Assembly: GCF_902859875.1 (NCBI RefSeq)
Contig: NZ_CADIKF010000007.1
Location: 62,001 to 126,000 of the forward strand
Reading direction: 5' to 3'
DNA: 64,000 bases
From: Paraburkholderia solisilvae
Lineage (GTDB): Bacteria; Pseudomonadota; Gammaproteobacteria; Burkholderiales; Burkholderiaceae
In this document: positions 51,671-59,726 of the stretch, one piece after another
Layout of the letters: each line of letters begins with the position of its first letter
Numbering within the stretch: position 1 is the first letter of the stretch
Position numbers and translations under genes: made by a program
The notes under the pieces: generated by a model
The model's input: only the letters and a program-made list of their open reading frames with translations
What the model was told of the DNA's origin: nothing
Database searches by the model: none

Positions 51671-52585
51671 ATGGATTCAGAGACACGTCCTCCAGCAGCA
51701 GTCGACTCGCAGCAAGCACGCCGAATTCTGCAACGAACCAGCGGAAAAACCACCGGCCCGATCACTCGGCTGGCAAGCCCGTCGGACATTGGGCAATTGA
51801 TCAAGCCGTTTGTGCTCCTGGACTATGCCGAGCTCGACTTGCCTTCACCGATCGACGCCCGGCTGCATCCTCATTCGGGCATTGCAACGCTTACGACGCT
51901 CGTGGGCGGATCGCTTCATTTCCAGGACAGCAACGGACAACCGAGATCCGTGATGGATGGGGGCGTCGAATGGATGCAGGCGGGTCGCGGTATCTGGCAT
52001 GGCGGCTCCGTCAGCAGCACCGGCACGGCCAGGATGTATCAGTTGTGGATTGGACTGCCGCCACCGCTCGAATTGAGCGCGCCGTCCCAAATGTTCCTGC
52101 GCCCCGAAGACGTCCCTTCGGACGGCCCCGCGCACGTTTTGCTGGGTTCTCTGAACGGACGGGCAAGTCCGATCTGCGAGCCTCAGCCCATTACTTACCT
52201 GCATGTTCGTCTTAGGGAAGGCGAAAATTGGCGCTACACCCCTCCTGCCGGGCACGATGTCTTGTGGATATCCCTGTATTCCGGATCTCTCGACGCGGGT
52301 GAGCACGTTTCAGAAGGCGAGCTGGCGATTTTCGAGCAATCCGAGCGCAGCGTCGACTTTGTTGCAAGCGCGAACTGCGGTTTTGTATTGGGATCGGCCG
52401 CGCACAGCCCATTCGATCTGGTCGAAGGCTATTACTCTGTGCATACAAACACTGCAGCCCTTCAATACGGCGAGGCGGAGATCAGGCGCCTCGGGGCCCA
52501 ACTGTGCGTAGACGGCAGGCTAGCCCCCGAGCAGGCGGCCCGCGTCGAACGTCAAATGTCGACCATGACTGGGCACGGCCAGTAA
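51671..52585 (+). CDS. Pirin family protein (paralogue 2)
   Basis: A 304-residue bicupin protein, close in length and sequence to the pirin at 4388-5305. The metal site is LHPHSGIATLT followed by WMQAGRGIWHGG; the C-terminal cupin has ITYLHVRLREGENWRY and VLWISLYSGSLDAGEH. Shared blocks include RLASPSDIGQ, IKPFVL and FDLVEGYYSVHTN, so the two are paralogues rather than distant family members. By eye roughly three fifths of positions match. This copy lies in the HxlR/NmrA/tautomerase stress block and its regulation may differ from copy 1. Confidence 0.9.
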   Translation: MDSETRPPAAVDSQQARRILQRTSGKTTGPITRLASPSDIGQLIKPFVLLDYAELDLPSPIDARLHPHSGIATLTTLVGGSLHFQDSNGQPRSVMDGGVEWMQAGRGIWHGGSVSSTGTARMYQLWIGLPPPLELSAPSQMFLRPEDVPSDGPAHVLLGSLNGRASPICEPQPITYLHVRLREGENWRYTPPAGHDVLWISLYSGSLDAGEHVSEGELAIFEQSERSVDFVASANCGFVLGSAAHSPFDLVEGYYSVHTNTAALQYGEAEIRRLGAQLCVDGRLAPEQAARVERQMSTMTGHGQ

Positions 52586-52681
52586 GTTAGTTTCACTCAA
52601 TACTGGCCAAAGCCGGCCCGACGTCGAACCTACGGAGTGGGCCGCGTTGACCGGTCCGCGCCGGGCAGACGCGCCCTGATA

Positions 52682-52711
52682 CGGACCCTCGCCCCAACGG
52701 GGGAAGGTCCG
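52682..52711. terminator. Nested hairpin between convergent pirin 2 and NmrA 2 genes
   Basis: Outer arms CGGACC/GGTCCG and inner CCCC/GGGG with a small internal loop. It lies 97 bases after the pirin stop and 36 bases after the NmrA 2 stop, so it can serve both convergent units. No T-run. Confidence 0.45.
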
Positions 52712-52746
52712 ATCAGGTTTCGCGCCCACGTCCCGTCGCCATGCCT

Positions 52747-53841
52747 TTACAGTCTCCCCTTTCGCCCGTCCTCACTCAGCTTAAGAAGCGGAGGCGATTT
52801 ATAGAGGTTTTCTGGCTGGACCCGCTCCCAAAGGCTCCCTTTTCCAAGTGCTCTACCGAGTTGATCCTCGCGCCTAAGCCACGCTTCAACGCTTCTGATC
52901 CGATTGGGATGAATTTCGTCCAGTAACGCATAGTCCCGCTGAATGACACCGTGTTTCCAGACATTCCAGAACCCGGTGAAATTATCCCGGAAACTCATGG
53001 TGCTTTTGTCATTGATATCCGCGTTGTACCCGGCGGGCAAAGCGGCGGCCATCCTGAGCGCACCATTCCAGTAGGTATCCAAATCAGTGTCGATGTAGCG
53101 TGCCGGATGCCCCGTCACCTTCTCGAATGCCTCAGCAAGCTTTTGATACCCGACATGCTCGATAGCGACTTCGAGATCCATGCCATTCGCGCGCTCCGCA
53201 TTGTCGAAGAGCCATCGTGCGTAATATCCGCAGTCATCGAGCGCAACGTGAGGCACGGCCCCGCTGCCGAGCGGTACTCTCCAGGTCAAGATCCCGTCTT
53301 CCACCATGGGCGACATGGGCGTCATTGCCGAAATCGCCATCTCCATGTACGGCCCGGTGGTGAATACCGCCGCGCCCATCCTGTCTTTGTTCGTCTGGTT
53401 TTGCGTCAGGATCCATTCGCCTATGCGGCCCTTGCCGTCGTAGTGGCCGGCGCGGAACCGGGAATCGTAACCCGACTTCTTGAGCGCGTAATCGAGATTT
53501 CCGTAAACGAAGAACTGTATCCCTTCTTCGATGGCAATCTCATAGCTGCGAATCGCCCAATAGATCTCCGTCTTCTCCCCGGTATTGAAGCCGTCGATAT
53601 TGATGTACGCCCCGTCGCAACCGCGGAATCCTTCCCGCAGCACGGCTTCGTCGGCAAACGTTCCCTCGACGATGGATACGTTGCCCAGCCCCAAAAGTGC
53701 TTTTGCGCGGCGCGACGTGGAGTCGCGACTCAGGGCTCGCACCGTGTATTTCCGGTCGGCGACCAGGGCGCTGATCACCGGCAAGCCCTGAGCGCCCGTG
53801 CCGCCGACGACGAAGATTCTGGAGGTAGTGCTGGAGGCCAT
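52747..53841 (-). CDS. NmrA-like NAD(P)-binding protein 2
   Basis: Start at MASSTTSRIFVVGGTGAQGL, with GCGGAGTATCG upstream; 364 residues. The dinucleotide-binding motif is FVVGGTGAQGLPVISAL (G-x-x-G-x-x-G) with RALSRD after the second strand. A LREGFRGCDGAYINIDG segment corresponds to the NmrA dinucleotide-pocket strand. Compared with NmrA 1 it is ~75 residues longer at the C-terminus. It is divergent from HxlR 2, and a 13-bp palindrome (TCTTAT-A-ATAAGA) lies 70 bases upstream, so HxlR 2 is its likely regulator. Confidence 0.88.
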   Translation of the reverse strand: MASSTTSRIFVVGGTGAQGLPVISALVADRKYTVRALSRDSTSRRAKALLGLGNVSIVEGTFADEAVLREGFRGCDGAYINIDGFNTGEKTEIYWAIRSYEIAIEEGIQFFVYGNLDYALKKSGYDSRFRAGHYDGKGRIGEWILTQNQTNKDRMGAAVFTTGPYMEMAISAMTPMSPMVEDGILTWRVPLGSGAVPHVALDDCGYYARWLFDNAERANGMDLEVAIEHVGYQKLAEAFEKVTGHPARYIDTDLDTYWNGALRMAAALPAGYNADINDKSTMSFRDNFTGFWNVWKHGVIQRDYALLDEIHPNRIRSVEAWLRREDQLGRALGKGSLWERVQPENLYKSPPLLKLSEDGRKGRL

Positions 53842-53910
53842 CGATACTCCGCAGATTCGATTGAGTGAATTGTCCGGGCACGCATGCCCAAACGCTGGAT
53901 GCGCCGTCAA

Positions 53911-53925
53911 TCTTATAATAAGAGT
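53911..53925. promoter_or_regulatory. HxlR2 candidate operator, site 1
   Basis: TCTTAT-A-ATAAGA is a perfect 6-bp-arm palindrome. On the minus strand it reads ACTCTTATTATAAGA and matches the consensus ACTCTyATnATrAGAG of sites 2 and 3. It lies 70 bases upstream of NmrA 2. Confidence 0.6.
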
Positions 53926-53983
53926 GACTATGAGAGCAAGCGGCCAACTTGCTCGCAAGTCCCCAAATCAACCCGATTTTGTT

Positions 53984-54002
53984 AACTCTCATCATGAGAG
54001 TT
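53984..54002. promoter_or_regulatory. HxlR2 candidate operator, site 2
   Basis: AACTCTCAT-C-ATGAGAGTT is a perfect 19-bp palindrome (9-bp arms, one-base spacer), 40 bases upstream of the HxlR 2 start and 76 bases centre-to-centre from site 1. It is the strongest of three related sites. Confidence 0.68.
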
Positions 54003-54041
54003 GTGCGACCATTACCGTTGGATAAACCAAGGGAAACAGTC

Positions 54042-54617
54042 ATGCGCTCGAAAGGATTCGACGGAATGGTATGCTCGATCGCCGGCGTGATGGCGGCGAT
54101 CGGCGATCGTTGGGGCTTGCTGATTCTGCGCGATCTCATCTTCGGTCTTAGCCGATACGACGACTTTCGCCAATCGTCCGGCGTAACCAATGCCACACTT
54201 AGCGACCGGCTTAAACATCTGGAAGCCAATGGCCTCATTGAGCGCCGGCGCTATCAGGTCAACCCGGAACGATTCGAGTACTTCCTGACCGACAAGGGCA
54301 GGCAAATCGCCCCTGTCATGCTGATGCTCTCGCAGATTGGAGATCGCTGGCAGGTCTCCGGCGCTTCGGCGCCGCCGCTGAAGTTCGTCAACCTGAAAAC
54401 GGGCGGCGACGTGTCATGGTGTTTGATCGATCAGAAGACGGGCGAGCGGCTCGGCCGGCAAGATCTGGGCATCAAGGAAGGTCCCGGCGCGGACGACCTC
54501 GTGCGGTGGCGGTTATCGCACGCCGCGCGCCGTCGCGAGGAGCGTGAGCTCGATGACGCATCGTCTCGCGAGGCGGCACGCCGCCCGAGCAGGCGGCGAA
54601 GCTCAGCATCGACGTAA
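54042..54617 (+). CDS. HxlR-family winged-helix regulator 2
   Basis: The start at MRSKGFDGMVCSIAGVMAAI, after AAGGGAAACAGTC, gives 191 residues. The HxlR domain covers ~8-110: IGDRWGLLILRDLIFGLSRYDDF, then TNATLSDRLKHLEANGLIERRRY (recognition helix and wing) and YFLTDKGRQIAPVMLML. Cys11 lies in the N-terminal redox-Cys position. An extra C-terminal part (~80 residues), ending in an Arg/Ser-rich tail, is longer than in typical HxlR proteins and resembles the YdeP-type two-part HxlR regulators. Three matching palindromes nearby suggest it controls itself, NmrA 2 and the membrane-protein/crotonase operon. Confidence 0.9.
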   Translation: MRSKGFDGMVCSIAGVMAAIGDRWGLLILRDLIFGLSRYDDFRQSSGVTNATLSDRLKHLEANGLIERRRYQVNPERFEYFLTDKGRQIAPVMLMLSQIGDRWQVSGASAPPLKFVNLKTGGDVSWCLIDQKTGERLGRQDLGIKEGPGADDLVRWRLSHAARRREERELDDASSREAARRPSRRRSSAST

Positions 54618-54625
54618 CGGTCTGC

Positions 54626-55567
54626 TCACTTTCCCTCGTAGACAGGCCTGCGGCCCTCTATCTCGGCTCTGCGCCCTTCCAGAAAATCATGCGTCTGGAA
54701 GAGCTCGCGATATTGTGCAGTGAGCTTGAACAAGGCTTCCTGTTCGGCGGGGTCAATTGCCAGATGAGCCGACGCCAAAGTCGTCTTGATGCCAAGCGGC
54801 GCGCAATTGGCAATCTTGTTCGCCAGTTGAATGGCGGTCTCCAACGCCGCCTTTGCGTCTGCGGCGACGATCTGCACTTCTCCCATGCGGTGGGCTTCTT
54901 CAGCGCTCCAATGATCACCCGTCAGGATGTAGCGCATAGCGTTGCCCCATCCTGCTTCGCGGACGAACCGAACCGTCGACCCGCCTCCAGGAAAACGTCC
55001 ATGGGTATTCTCGTCCTGAGCGAAACGGGTATCGGCCGAAGCAACGCGGATATCGGCGACAAGCAGGAGTTCATGACCCATGTTCCAGGTATCGCCGTGT
55101 ACAGCGACGACGAGCGGTTTCGTGAGACGCGGGCCCGGCGTCGTTGCAAGCGGGTTGATCGCGGTGGCTTCCGATATCGGCGGCTTTCCGCCCAGCGACC
55201 TGAAGCCGTCAATATCAATGCCTCTTGAAAAATTGTCGCCATGACCGAACAGCACTGCGGCACGCAAAGAGGGATCGTGATCGTAGTTGTAATAGGCTTC
55301 GGCCAGTTCCTTGAAAGTATCGGGGTCCACACGATTCTGAACGTCAGGACGATTGAGACCGAAGAGGACGATTGGACCGCGACGCTCCACGGTCAGCTTT
55401 GCGCCCGAATTTGATGGCGTATCCTTAACGGTCGTGACAGCGATGTCGGATGGCGGGAGTTCATCCGCGCCTGCTGCAAGCGGCGGAACCCCAAGTGCGG
55501 CTGTTCCGCCCAACACTGCCGCCGTCTTCAGAAAACCCCGTCGGGCGGCATCGTTCAAGTAAGTCAT
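54626..55567 (-). CDS. Crotonase-fold (enoyl-CoA hydratase/isomerase family) protein with Tat signal
   Basis: A 313-residue protein whose N-terminus is a twin-arginine signal: AARRGFLKTAAVLGGTAALG, cleavage near AAGA. The mature part is a crotonase: LFGLNRPDVQNRVDP, AAVLFGHGDNFSRGIDID (oxyanion hole 1), PLVVAVHGDTWNMGHELLLVADIRVAS (oxyanion hole 2 within ~155-180) and FPGGGSTVRFVREAGW. Crotonases act on CoA thioesters, which are cytoplasmic, so an exported member is odd. The substrate may be a non-CoA ester or the signal may be vestigial. It follows the membrane protein gene on the same strand (70-base gap) and converges on HxlR 2. Confidence 0.85.
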   Translation of the reverse strand: MTYLNDAARRGFLKTAAVLGGTAALGVPPLAAGADELPPSDIAVTTVKDTPSNSGAKLTVERRGPIVLFGLNRPDVQNRVDPDTFKELAEAYYNYDHDPSLRAAVLFGHGDNFSRGIDIDGFRSLGGKPPISEATAINPLATTPGPRLTKPLVVAVHGDTWNMGHELLLVADIRVASADTRFAQDENTHGRFPGGGSTVRFVREAGWGNAMRYILTGDHWSAEEAHRMGEVQIVAADAKAALETAIQLANKIANCAPLGIKTTLASAHLAIDPAEQEALFKLTAQYRELFQTHDFLEGRRAEIEGRRPVYEGK

Positions 55568-55637
55568 TTAATCTCATCTCCTGCGGTGTAAGTACTGCAC
55601 GACAAGTTTGGATAACTTCGCGAACACATCCTTGCGA

Positions 55638-56504
55638 TCATAAAAATTGGTCTGCCTCGCGCATCGCGACAGGTGCAATGCTGTCGCTGAAACGCGGCTT
55701 TCTTAGCAACTGGCGCAACGAAAGGATATGCAACAAGAAGGAACCGGGAACGATAAAGGCGGGAATGATCGCGTACGGATACGCTCCAATCCCCAGGTTA
55801 GCGGGATCGAAGTGCAGATATTGAAGCGGTCCGGGTGAAGTCAGCGCGCCTAAAAGGATCGCCAGGATCAGATCGCCCAAACCGAACACATTCCAGATCA
55901 CCGCCGCGCGCACACTGCGAGACTGTCCGCTCGCGATCGCCGCGGCGACGGGAAAGGCCATCACCCCCGTTATGACATCACCGATACCGGCGGGCCAGGC
56001 GAAGACGCCCGGCATGGACCCCGCCGTCCATCCCAGGAAGAACACCGCCCCCACGACCCGGTAGGATTGAATGCCGATCAACCAGGCAACCGGTGTGACA
56101 TCCAGTATCTTGCCGATATGAAGCGAGCGCCGAAGCACCACGACAGCGATTGCGGTCGGAACAACAATGAGCAGTGGCAGCAACGGAAATCGGATTACAC
56201 CCGGCAGTAGAAGTCCTTTGGCGGCAATCACCCACACTGAGCCGAGCCACAGTGCGAGCGGAATCGCGATAGCCATCCAGGTCCGCATGCGCCGTGCTGC
56301 TGTCAGTGACGTATGCCTGAGAGCTTGCCATGCGCCGCGGAGCAACAACAGCGGCACGGCTAGACACACGGCGATAACCGACAGCCACGCGCGCTGGAAC
56401 TCGGGCGCGGCAACAACCGCGGCAAACCAGAGGCTCGCCGCGATCACACTGACAGCAAGCGCAAGCATACGGTTGCCGGAAAAGACGGTGAAGTTCGGCG
56501 CCAT
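55638..56504 (-). CDS. Unrecognised integral membrane protein (about eight helices)
   Basis: Start at MAPNFTVFSGNRML with AGAGGACCC upstream; 288 residues. Hydrophobic helices lie at about 12-32, 40-58, 72-92, 98-120, 135-155, 162-182, 195-215 and 232-255, with Arg-rich loops between. A conserved-looking WLIGIQSYRVVGAVFFLGW helix contains a buried Arg, and GIGDVITGVMAFPVAAAI another charged residue. I cannot name a family. It is the first gene of an operon with the Tat-crotonase, and HxlR2 site 3 lies 126 bases upstream of its start. Confidence 0.78.
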   Translation of the reverse strand: MAPNFTVFSGNRMLALAVSVIAASLWFAAVVAAPEFQRAWLSVIAVCLAVPLLLLRGAWQALRHTSLTAARRMRTWMAIAIPLALWLGSVWVIAAKGLLLPGVIRFPLLPLLIVVPTAIAVVVLRRSLHIGKILDVTPVAWLIGIQSYRVVGAVFFLGWTAGSMPGVFAWPAGIGDVITGVMAFPVAAAIASGQSRSVRAAVIWNVFGLGDLILAILLGALTSPGPLQYLHFDPANLGIGAYPYAIIPAFIVPGSFLLHILSLRQLLRKPRFSDSIAPVAMREADQFL

Positions 56505-56985
56505 GGGGTCCTCTTCCGAATGGAAATCAAAAACGTCTAGCGTCGTTCCAGGCCGGGGGTTACGTCGATGCAAGCGTGCGGTTGCATGGTCGATGCGAGC
56601 GACGTTGCCATCGGGCCTGAAGGCACTATACTCTTATTATGAGAGCGACTGCAAGAAGAAGAAACGGCTGATCGCCTGGCGCGCCCTGGCAGGCGAAAGA
56701 AGCCCACCGGGCCTCAGTCCGGTGAACGTATTGCTTGTGTGGGTGGACTCGAATCAGACGTCTGCGCTGAGGGAGACGCCTCGCTTTCGACGCACCTATC
56801 TGGCGGCATCAAATCACGCGCCAGAACTGGAGGATCTGCGAGTTGGACTGCACCGTGAAGACGTCCTGCGCATTCGAGCCGTCGAGCCGCTGCGTAGCGC
56901 GTCATCCGTTGCAACGCGATCAAGCGGGTTCGCGGCCGCGTCGTCGCATGTGCGGTTGCACCGCCAATTGACGAGAGCGCAAAGA
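56505..56985. promoter_or_regulatory. Upstream region of the membrane-protein/crotonase operon
   Basis: 481 bases. The only strong element is the HxlR2-type palindrome at 56630-56646. The remaining ~340 bases towards the carotenoid-like gene stop hold no gene that I can support. Confidence 0.45.
56630..56646. promoter_or_regulatory. HxlR2 candidate operator, site 3
   Basis: CTCTTAT-T-ATGAGAG (56631-56645) pairs at six of seven arm positions and, with its flanking A, matches the consensus ACTCTyATnATrAGAG of sites 1 and 2. It lies 126 bases upstream of the membrane protein start. Confidence 0.58.
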
Positions 56986-57852
56986 TCAGTCCGGCAACGC
57001 TATCGCATCTCTCACCAGTATCAATCGCAGAATTGCGAGCAGCGCGACAAGGCAAATGCCGAATGCGGCCACGATATGCAACTCCGGAATTGTCTCGATC
57101 AGAAGATGATCGAAGGCGACAAGCGCATACGCCAGGACGGGCAAGCCGGTATAAAAGCGTGTATTGCTGTGAATCTGACGTCGCGGCACAAATCGAAAGG
57201 CGACTGCGACTATCAGATAGATCGCGACCGTAGTTGCGATCCATCCCACGAAATTCTGGAACGGAACACCGAAGTAAGGCCCGCCCTTTTCCCAGATCCA
57301 GGCACCGGACCTTGCCTTACCGGGATCCATCACCGCGTCCCACGCGGTCATCGCTGTCGACGCGACGAATGCCCTCGCAAGCGCACCGCCGATTGACGAC
57401 GGCGTGCCCGCGCCCTCGAGAAGAATGTGTGCCACGATCCAACTCGCGTACACCATCATGAACCAGGCGAACGGAATGATGAGTGGGACGCCCGCAATCT
57501 TCGCGCCGAGCGCATCACCGTAGTGGTAATTGCCGTACACCGCGCCGGTTGCAACGCCAACGGACTCGAACCCCCAGGACACAGCGACACAGACGAGCAG
57601 GAATAGTAGCGCCCGACGCCAGCCAAGCATATCGCTGGCGTGCAAGATCGAAAAGGCCGCAAACAGCACCGTGAATCCGGCAGAGCCCAAGCCCGGGAGG
57701 GATGCCCCGGTCAAGGCTGACGCCCATATGCTGGCGTAGCGCAGAAAGATCCCAAACAACAGCAGCCACACGAGCAATCGCTTTAGTCGAACCCAGACGA
57801 CTTCATGCAGTTGAGTGGTTTCTTTTTCTGACGCTTCCAGATTTGGCGGCAT
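56986..57852 (-). CDS. Carotenoid biosynthesis-like membrane protein (DUF422/CruF-like)
   Basis: The ATG at 57852 gives 288 residues with about seven membrane helices. Motifs of the family are WGFESVGVATGAVYGNYHYGD (a GxxYGxYxYxD-like loop), PLIIPFAWFMMVYASW, TAWDAVMDPGKARSGAWIWEKGG and YFGVPFQNFVGW, matching CruF/DUF422 proteins (bisanhydrobacterioruberin hydratase and relatives). No other carotenoid gene is in the window, so the substrate is unclear. A 30-bp perfect palindrome begins 33 bases upstream of the start. Confidence 0.82.
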   Translation of the reverse strand: MPPNLEASEKETTQLHEVVWVRLKRLLVWLLLFGIFLRYASIWASALTGASLPGLGSAGFTVLFAAFSILHASDMLGWRRALLFLLVCVAVSWGFESVGVATGAVYGNYHYGDALGAKIAGVPLIIPFAWFMMVYASWIVAHILLEGAGTPSSIGGALARAFVASTAMTAWDAVMDPGKARSGAWIWEKGGPYFGVPFQNFVGWIATTVAIYLIVAVAFRFVPRRQIHSNTRFYTGLPVLAYALVAFDHLLIETIPELHIVAAFGICLVALLAILRLILVRDAIALPD

Positions 57853-58202
57853 ACGATTTCCGATGAATGTAATAAGGCGGTGCGTGATCCATTCCGGTTG
57901 CAACCGGAATGGATCTGATTCGTGACGAACGCAGGACAGCAAAGACCGTGTCCCTCGGAGGGCGCGCAGGCAACAACACCCGGCGTGGTGTCATTATTCC
58001 AGGGGCTGTCCCCTGCCACCGCCCTTTGCCCGATGGTTCTGTGGCGACGCGGATAGGCGACGAGCAGGTCCGATGTGATAAGGAGGTCGGATCACTGAAT
58101 TGCCTGGCTCGGCGGCAGAACGTACTGGCGGCGTATCCGACCGTACAACGGCAAGTCCAGGTTACGAGAGCCCCGCGGGCGGATATCGAAATTACGATCC
58201 GC
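57853..58202. promoter_or_regulatory. Regulatory gap between carotenoid-like gene and AraC regulator
   Basis: 350 bases, containing the perfect 30-bp palindrome at 57886-57915. The rest has no gene I can support. The AraC gene ends here and both genes run leftwards, so this is the promoter region of the carotenoid-like gene. Confidence 0.5.
57886..57915. promoter_or_regulatory. Perfect 30-bp palindrome upstream of the carotenoid-like gene
   Basis: The arm GATCCATTCCGGTTG (57886-57900) is followed without spacer by its exact complement (57901-57915). The symmetry breaks at the next base on either side. Length and position (33 bases upstream of the start) point to a high-affinity operator for a dimeric repressor. 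As RNA it could form only a hairpin with a forced loop. Confidence 0.65.
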
Positions 58203-59138
58203 TCATGCGCCAGCCGCATCGCGAGGGGAAACACCAAAGTGCTGCTTGAAGATCCGGCTAAAGTGCGATGGCGATTCAAAACCGCATGTGTACGCGATCT
58301 CCTGCATCTGCATGCGGTGCTGACCGAATTGCTTCACGAGGCTATAAGCCCGCTCAAGGCGTTTTTCCAGAACGTAACGCATGACGGTCGTGCCTTCCTT
58401 TCTGAAGAGCTTTGCCAGGTAATTTGCCGAGATGCGAAGCTCGGTCGCAATCTGGTCGATGTTCAAACGGGAGTCGCCAAGACGTCGCGCGATCATCGTT
58501 TTCGCACGAAGGATAATCATGTCGGATCGCCCGGATATTAAAGAACCGGTGGCATCGCCTAGCAACGTTTCCATCATGTCCAGTGTCTGTTCACCGACTC
58601 TTTCCCGAAATTGGGGACCAGGAAGTTCCGTCTGACCCGCGAAGCAGACAAACAGGTCTCTAAGAAAGGTAACGTCCGGAGACGACTGTTCAGGAACAAT
58701 GATTCGACGTGAACCGTAGGCGTACCCGCGCACCTTGAGCGCCTGCTTTGGCATGCGTAACGCTACGAGACGGGTTGAGCCGAGAAAGCGTTCCTGAAAC
58801 GGCCATCCCCCGTCGACGGCCAACACGCTCCCAACGGGAAACGTGCGTTCCTCGCCATGCTGCGAAATGACGACTGAACCGCTCGCGATGACCTTCACGA
58901 ATACGCAGTCTTCACTGACCGGGCATTTTCCCTGCAACAGCGAGGCCCATGTTTGATCTCTCACGCGGGCATCCAGAATACCGACCTGACCGGCATGCCA
59001 TGTTTTGGACCACGACCGGAAACTTTCTCCAGGATCGGACTGACACGTCATGCCGCACTGACTCTCAAACTCGTACCTCCATCTCTCCTGCTGCGTTGGC
59101 GAAGGATTTTCTGGATATTCGACGATGGCGAGCGTCAA
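58203..59138 (-). CDS. AraC-family transcriptional regulator
   Basis: The frame extends to 59243 but the most convincing start is TTG at 59138, with GGAGATTTTCC directly upstream; this gives 311 residues. An N-terminal cupin-like ligand domain covers ~1-190 (AraC_binding_2-like: SWSKTWHAGQVGILDARVRDQTW). The C-terminal AraC domain has two helix-turn-helix motifs: IDQIATELRISANYLAKLFRKEG and MQEIAYTCGFESPSHFSRIFKQHFGVSP. It lies between the carotenoid-like gene and the GMC oxidoreductase and is divergent from the latter, so either may be its target. Confidence 0.92.
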   Translation of the reverse strand: MTLAIVEYPENPSPTQQERWRYEFESQCGMTCQSDPGESFRSWSKTWHAGQVGILDARVRDQTWASLLQGKCPVSEDCVFVKVIASGSVVISQHGEERTFPVGSVLAVDGGWPFQERFLGSTRLVALRMPKQALKVRGYAYGSRRIIVPEQSSPDVTFLRDLFVCFAGQTELPGPQFRERVGEQTLDMMETLLGDATGSLISGRSDMIILRAKTMIARRLGDSRLNIDQIATELRISANYLAKLFRKEGTTVMRYVLEKRLERAYSLVKQFGQHRMQMQEIAYTCGFESPSHFSRIFKQHFGVSPRDAAGA

Positions 59139-59726
59139 GGAAAATCTCCAAACGTTGACCGGCACCAGACCGGAGATTATTGCGGGTGCCGCATGACAAG
59201 CCAAAAATGTGCGAGGCGTTCGTGCAAGCTGGCCTGCGGTCAATTCACTCTCATGTCGAAAAAGAGCACGCGTTCCGCAGTGCGATGCGCCGTTGCGAAG
59301 TTCCGATCGACAACACGATGATCATCCGCCGGAAAGCTTTCAACGTACTGGACGTCCGTAAACTTCGACATCCGCTGCCTCTTGTTCAATATGCCGGAGC
59401 GTACCGGAAAACGTCTGGAGTGCTGCGGATATTCCGGGGAATCAAGGTTTTTGTCCCTGCGGGTTCTGTTTCAAACAGGCTCGGCGAATCGGCTGAAGCA
59501 GGCGGCCTGTCAAGCTGTTAGCCGGCGGCGAGCAAGCGCAAATCATGATGGTGCCCTCCTGTCAACGGATACGGCCGCGCAGAAACGTTTCAGTCACGCA
59601 TCAGGCACGTTTCAGGATAGTTGATGCGAAATGCTTCGATGTAGCATCGTCATCCAAGGTTAGCGCATCACGTTCCGCCGATCTTCCAATGTCATCGTTG
59701 AATGTGTTCACGCGGGAGTATCTGCT
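59139..59726 (+). other. Divergent gap between AraC regulator and GMC oxidoreductase
   Basis: 588 bases. A plus-strand frame at 59180-59521 is open but has no ribosome binding site or recognisable domain. Composition is more AT-rich than elsewhere, so promoters for both genes are likely here, but no pair of hexamers stands out. The right end has GCGGGAGTATCTGCT before the TTG start. Confidence 0.4.

Noticed and set aside
56167..57396. 409-codon plus-strand frame across the membrane-protein promoter
   Set aside because: Runs antisense to two real membrane protein genes and through the HxlR-type palindrome; peptide is Arg/Ser-rich without domains.
59244..59256. Half-site ACTCTCAT near the AraC gene
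   Set aside because: It matches one arm of the HxlR2 palindrome, but the other arm is missing and it lies upstream of the chosen AraC start without symmetry.
59180..59521. 113-codon frame between the AraC and GMC genes
   Set aside because: No ribosome binding site, starts inside the upstream part of the AraC frame, no recognisable motif; described as intergenic instead.
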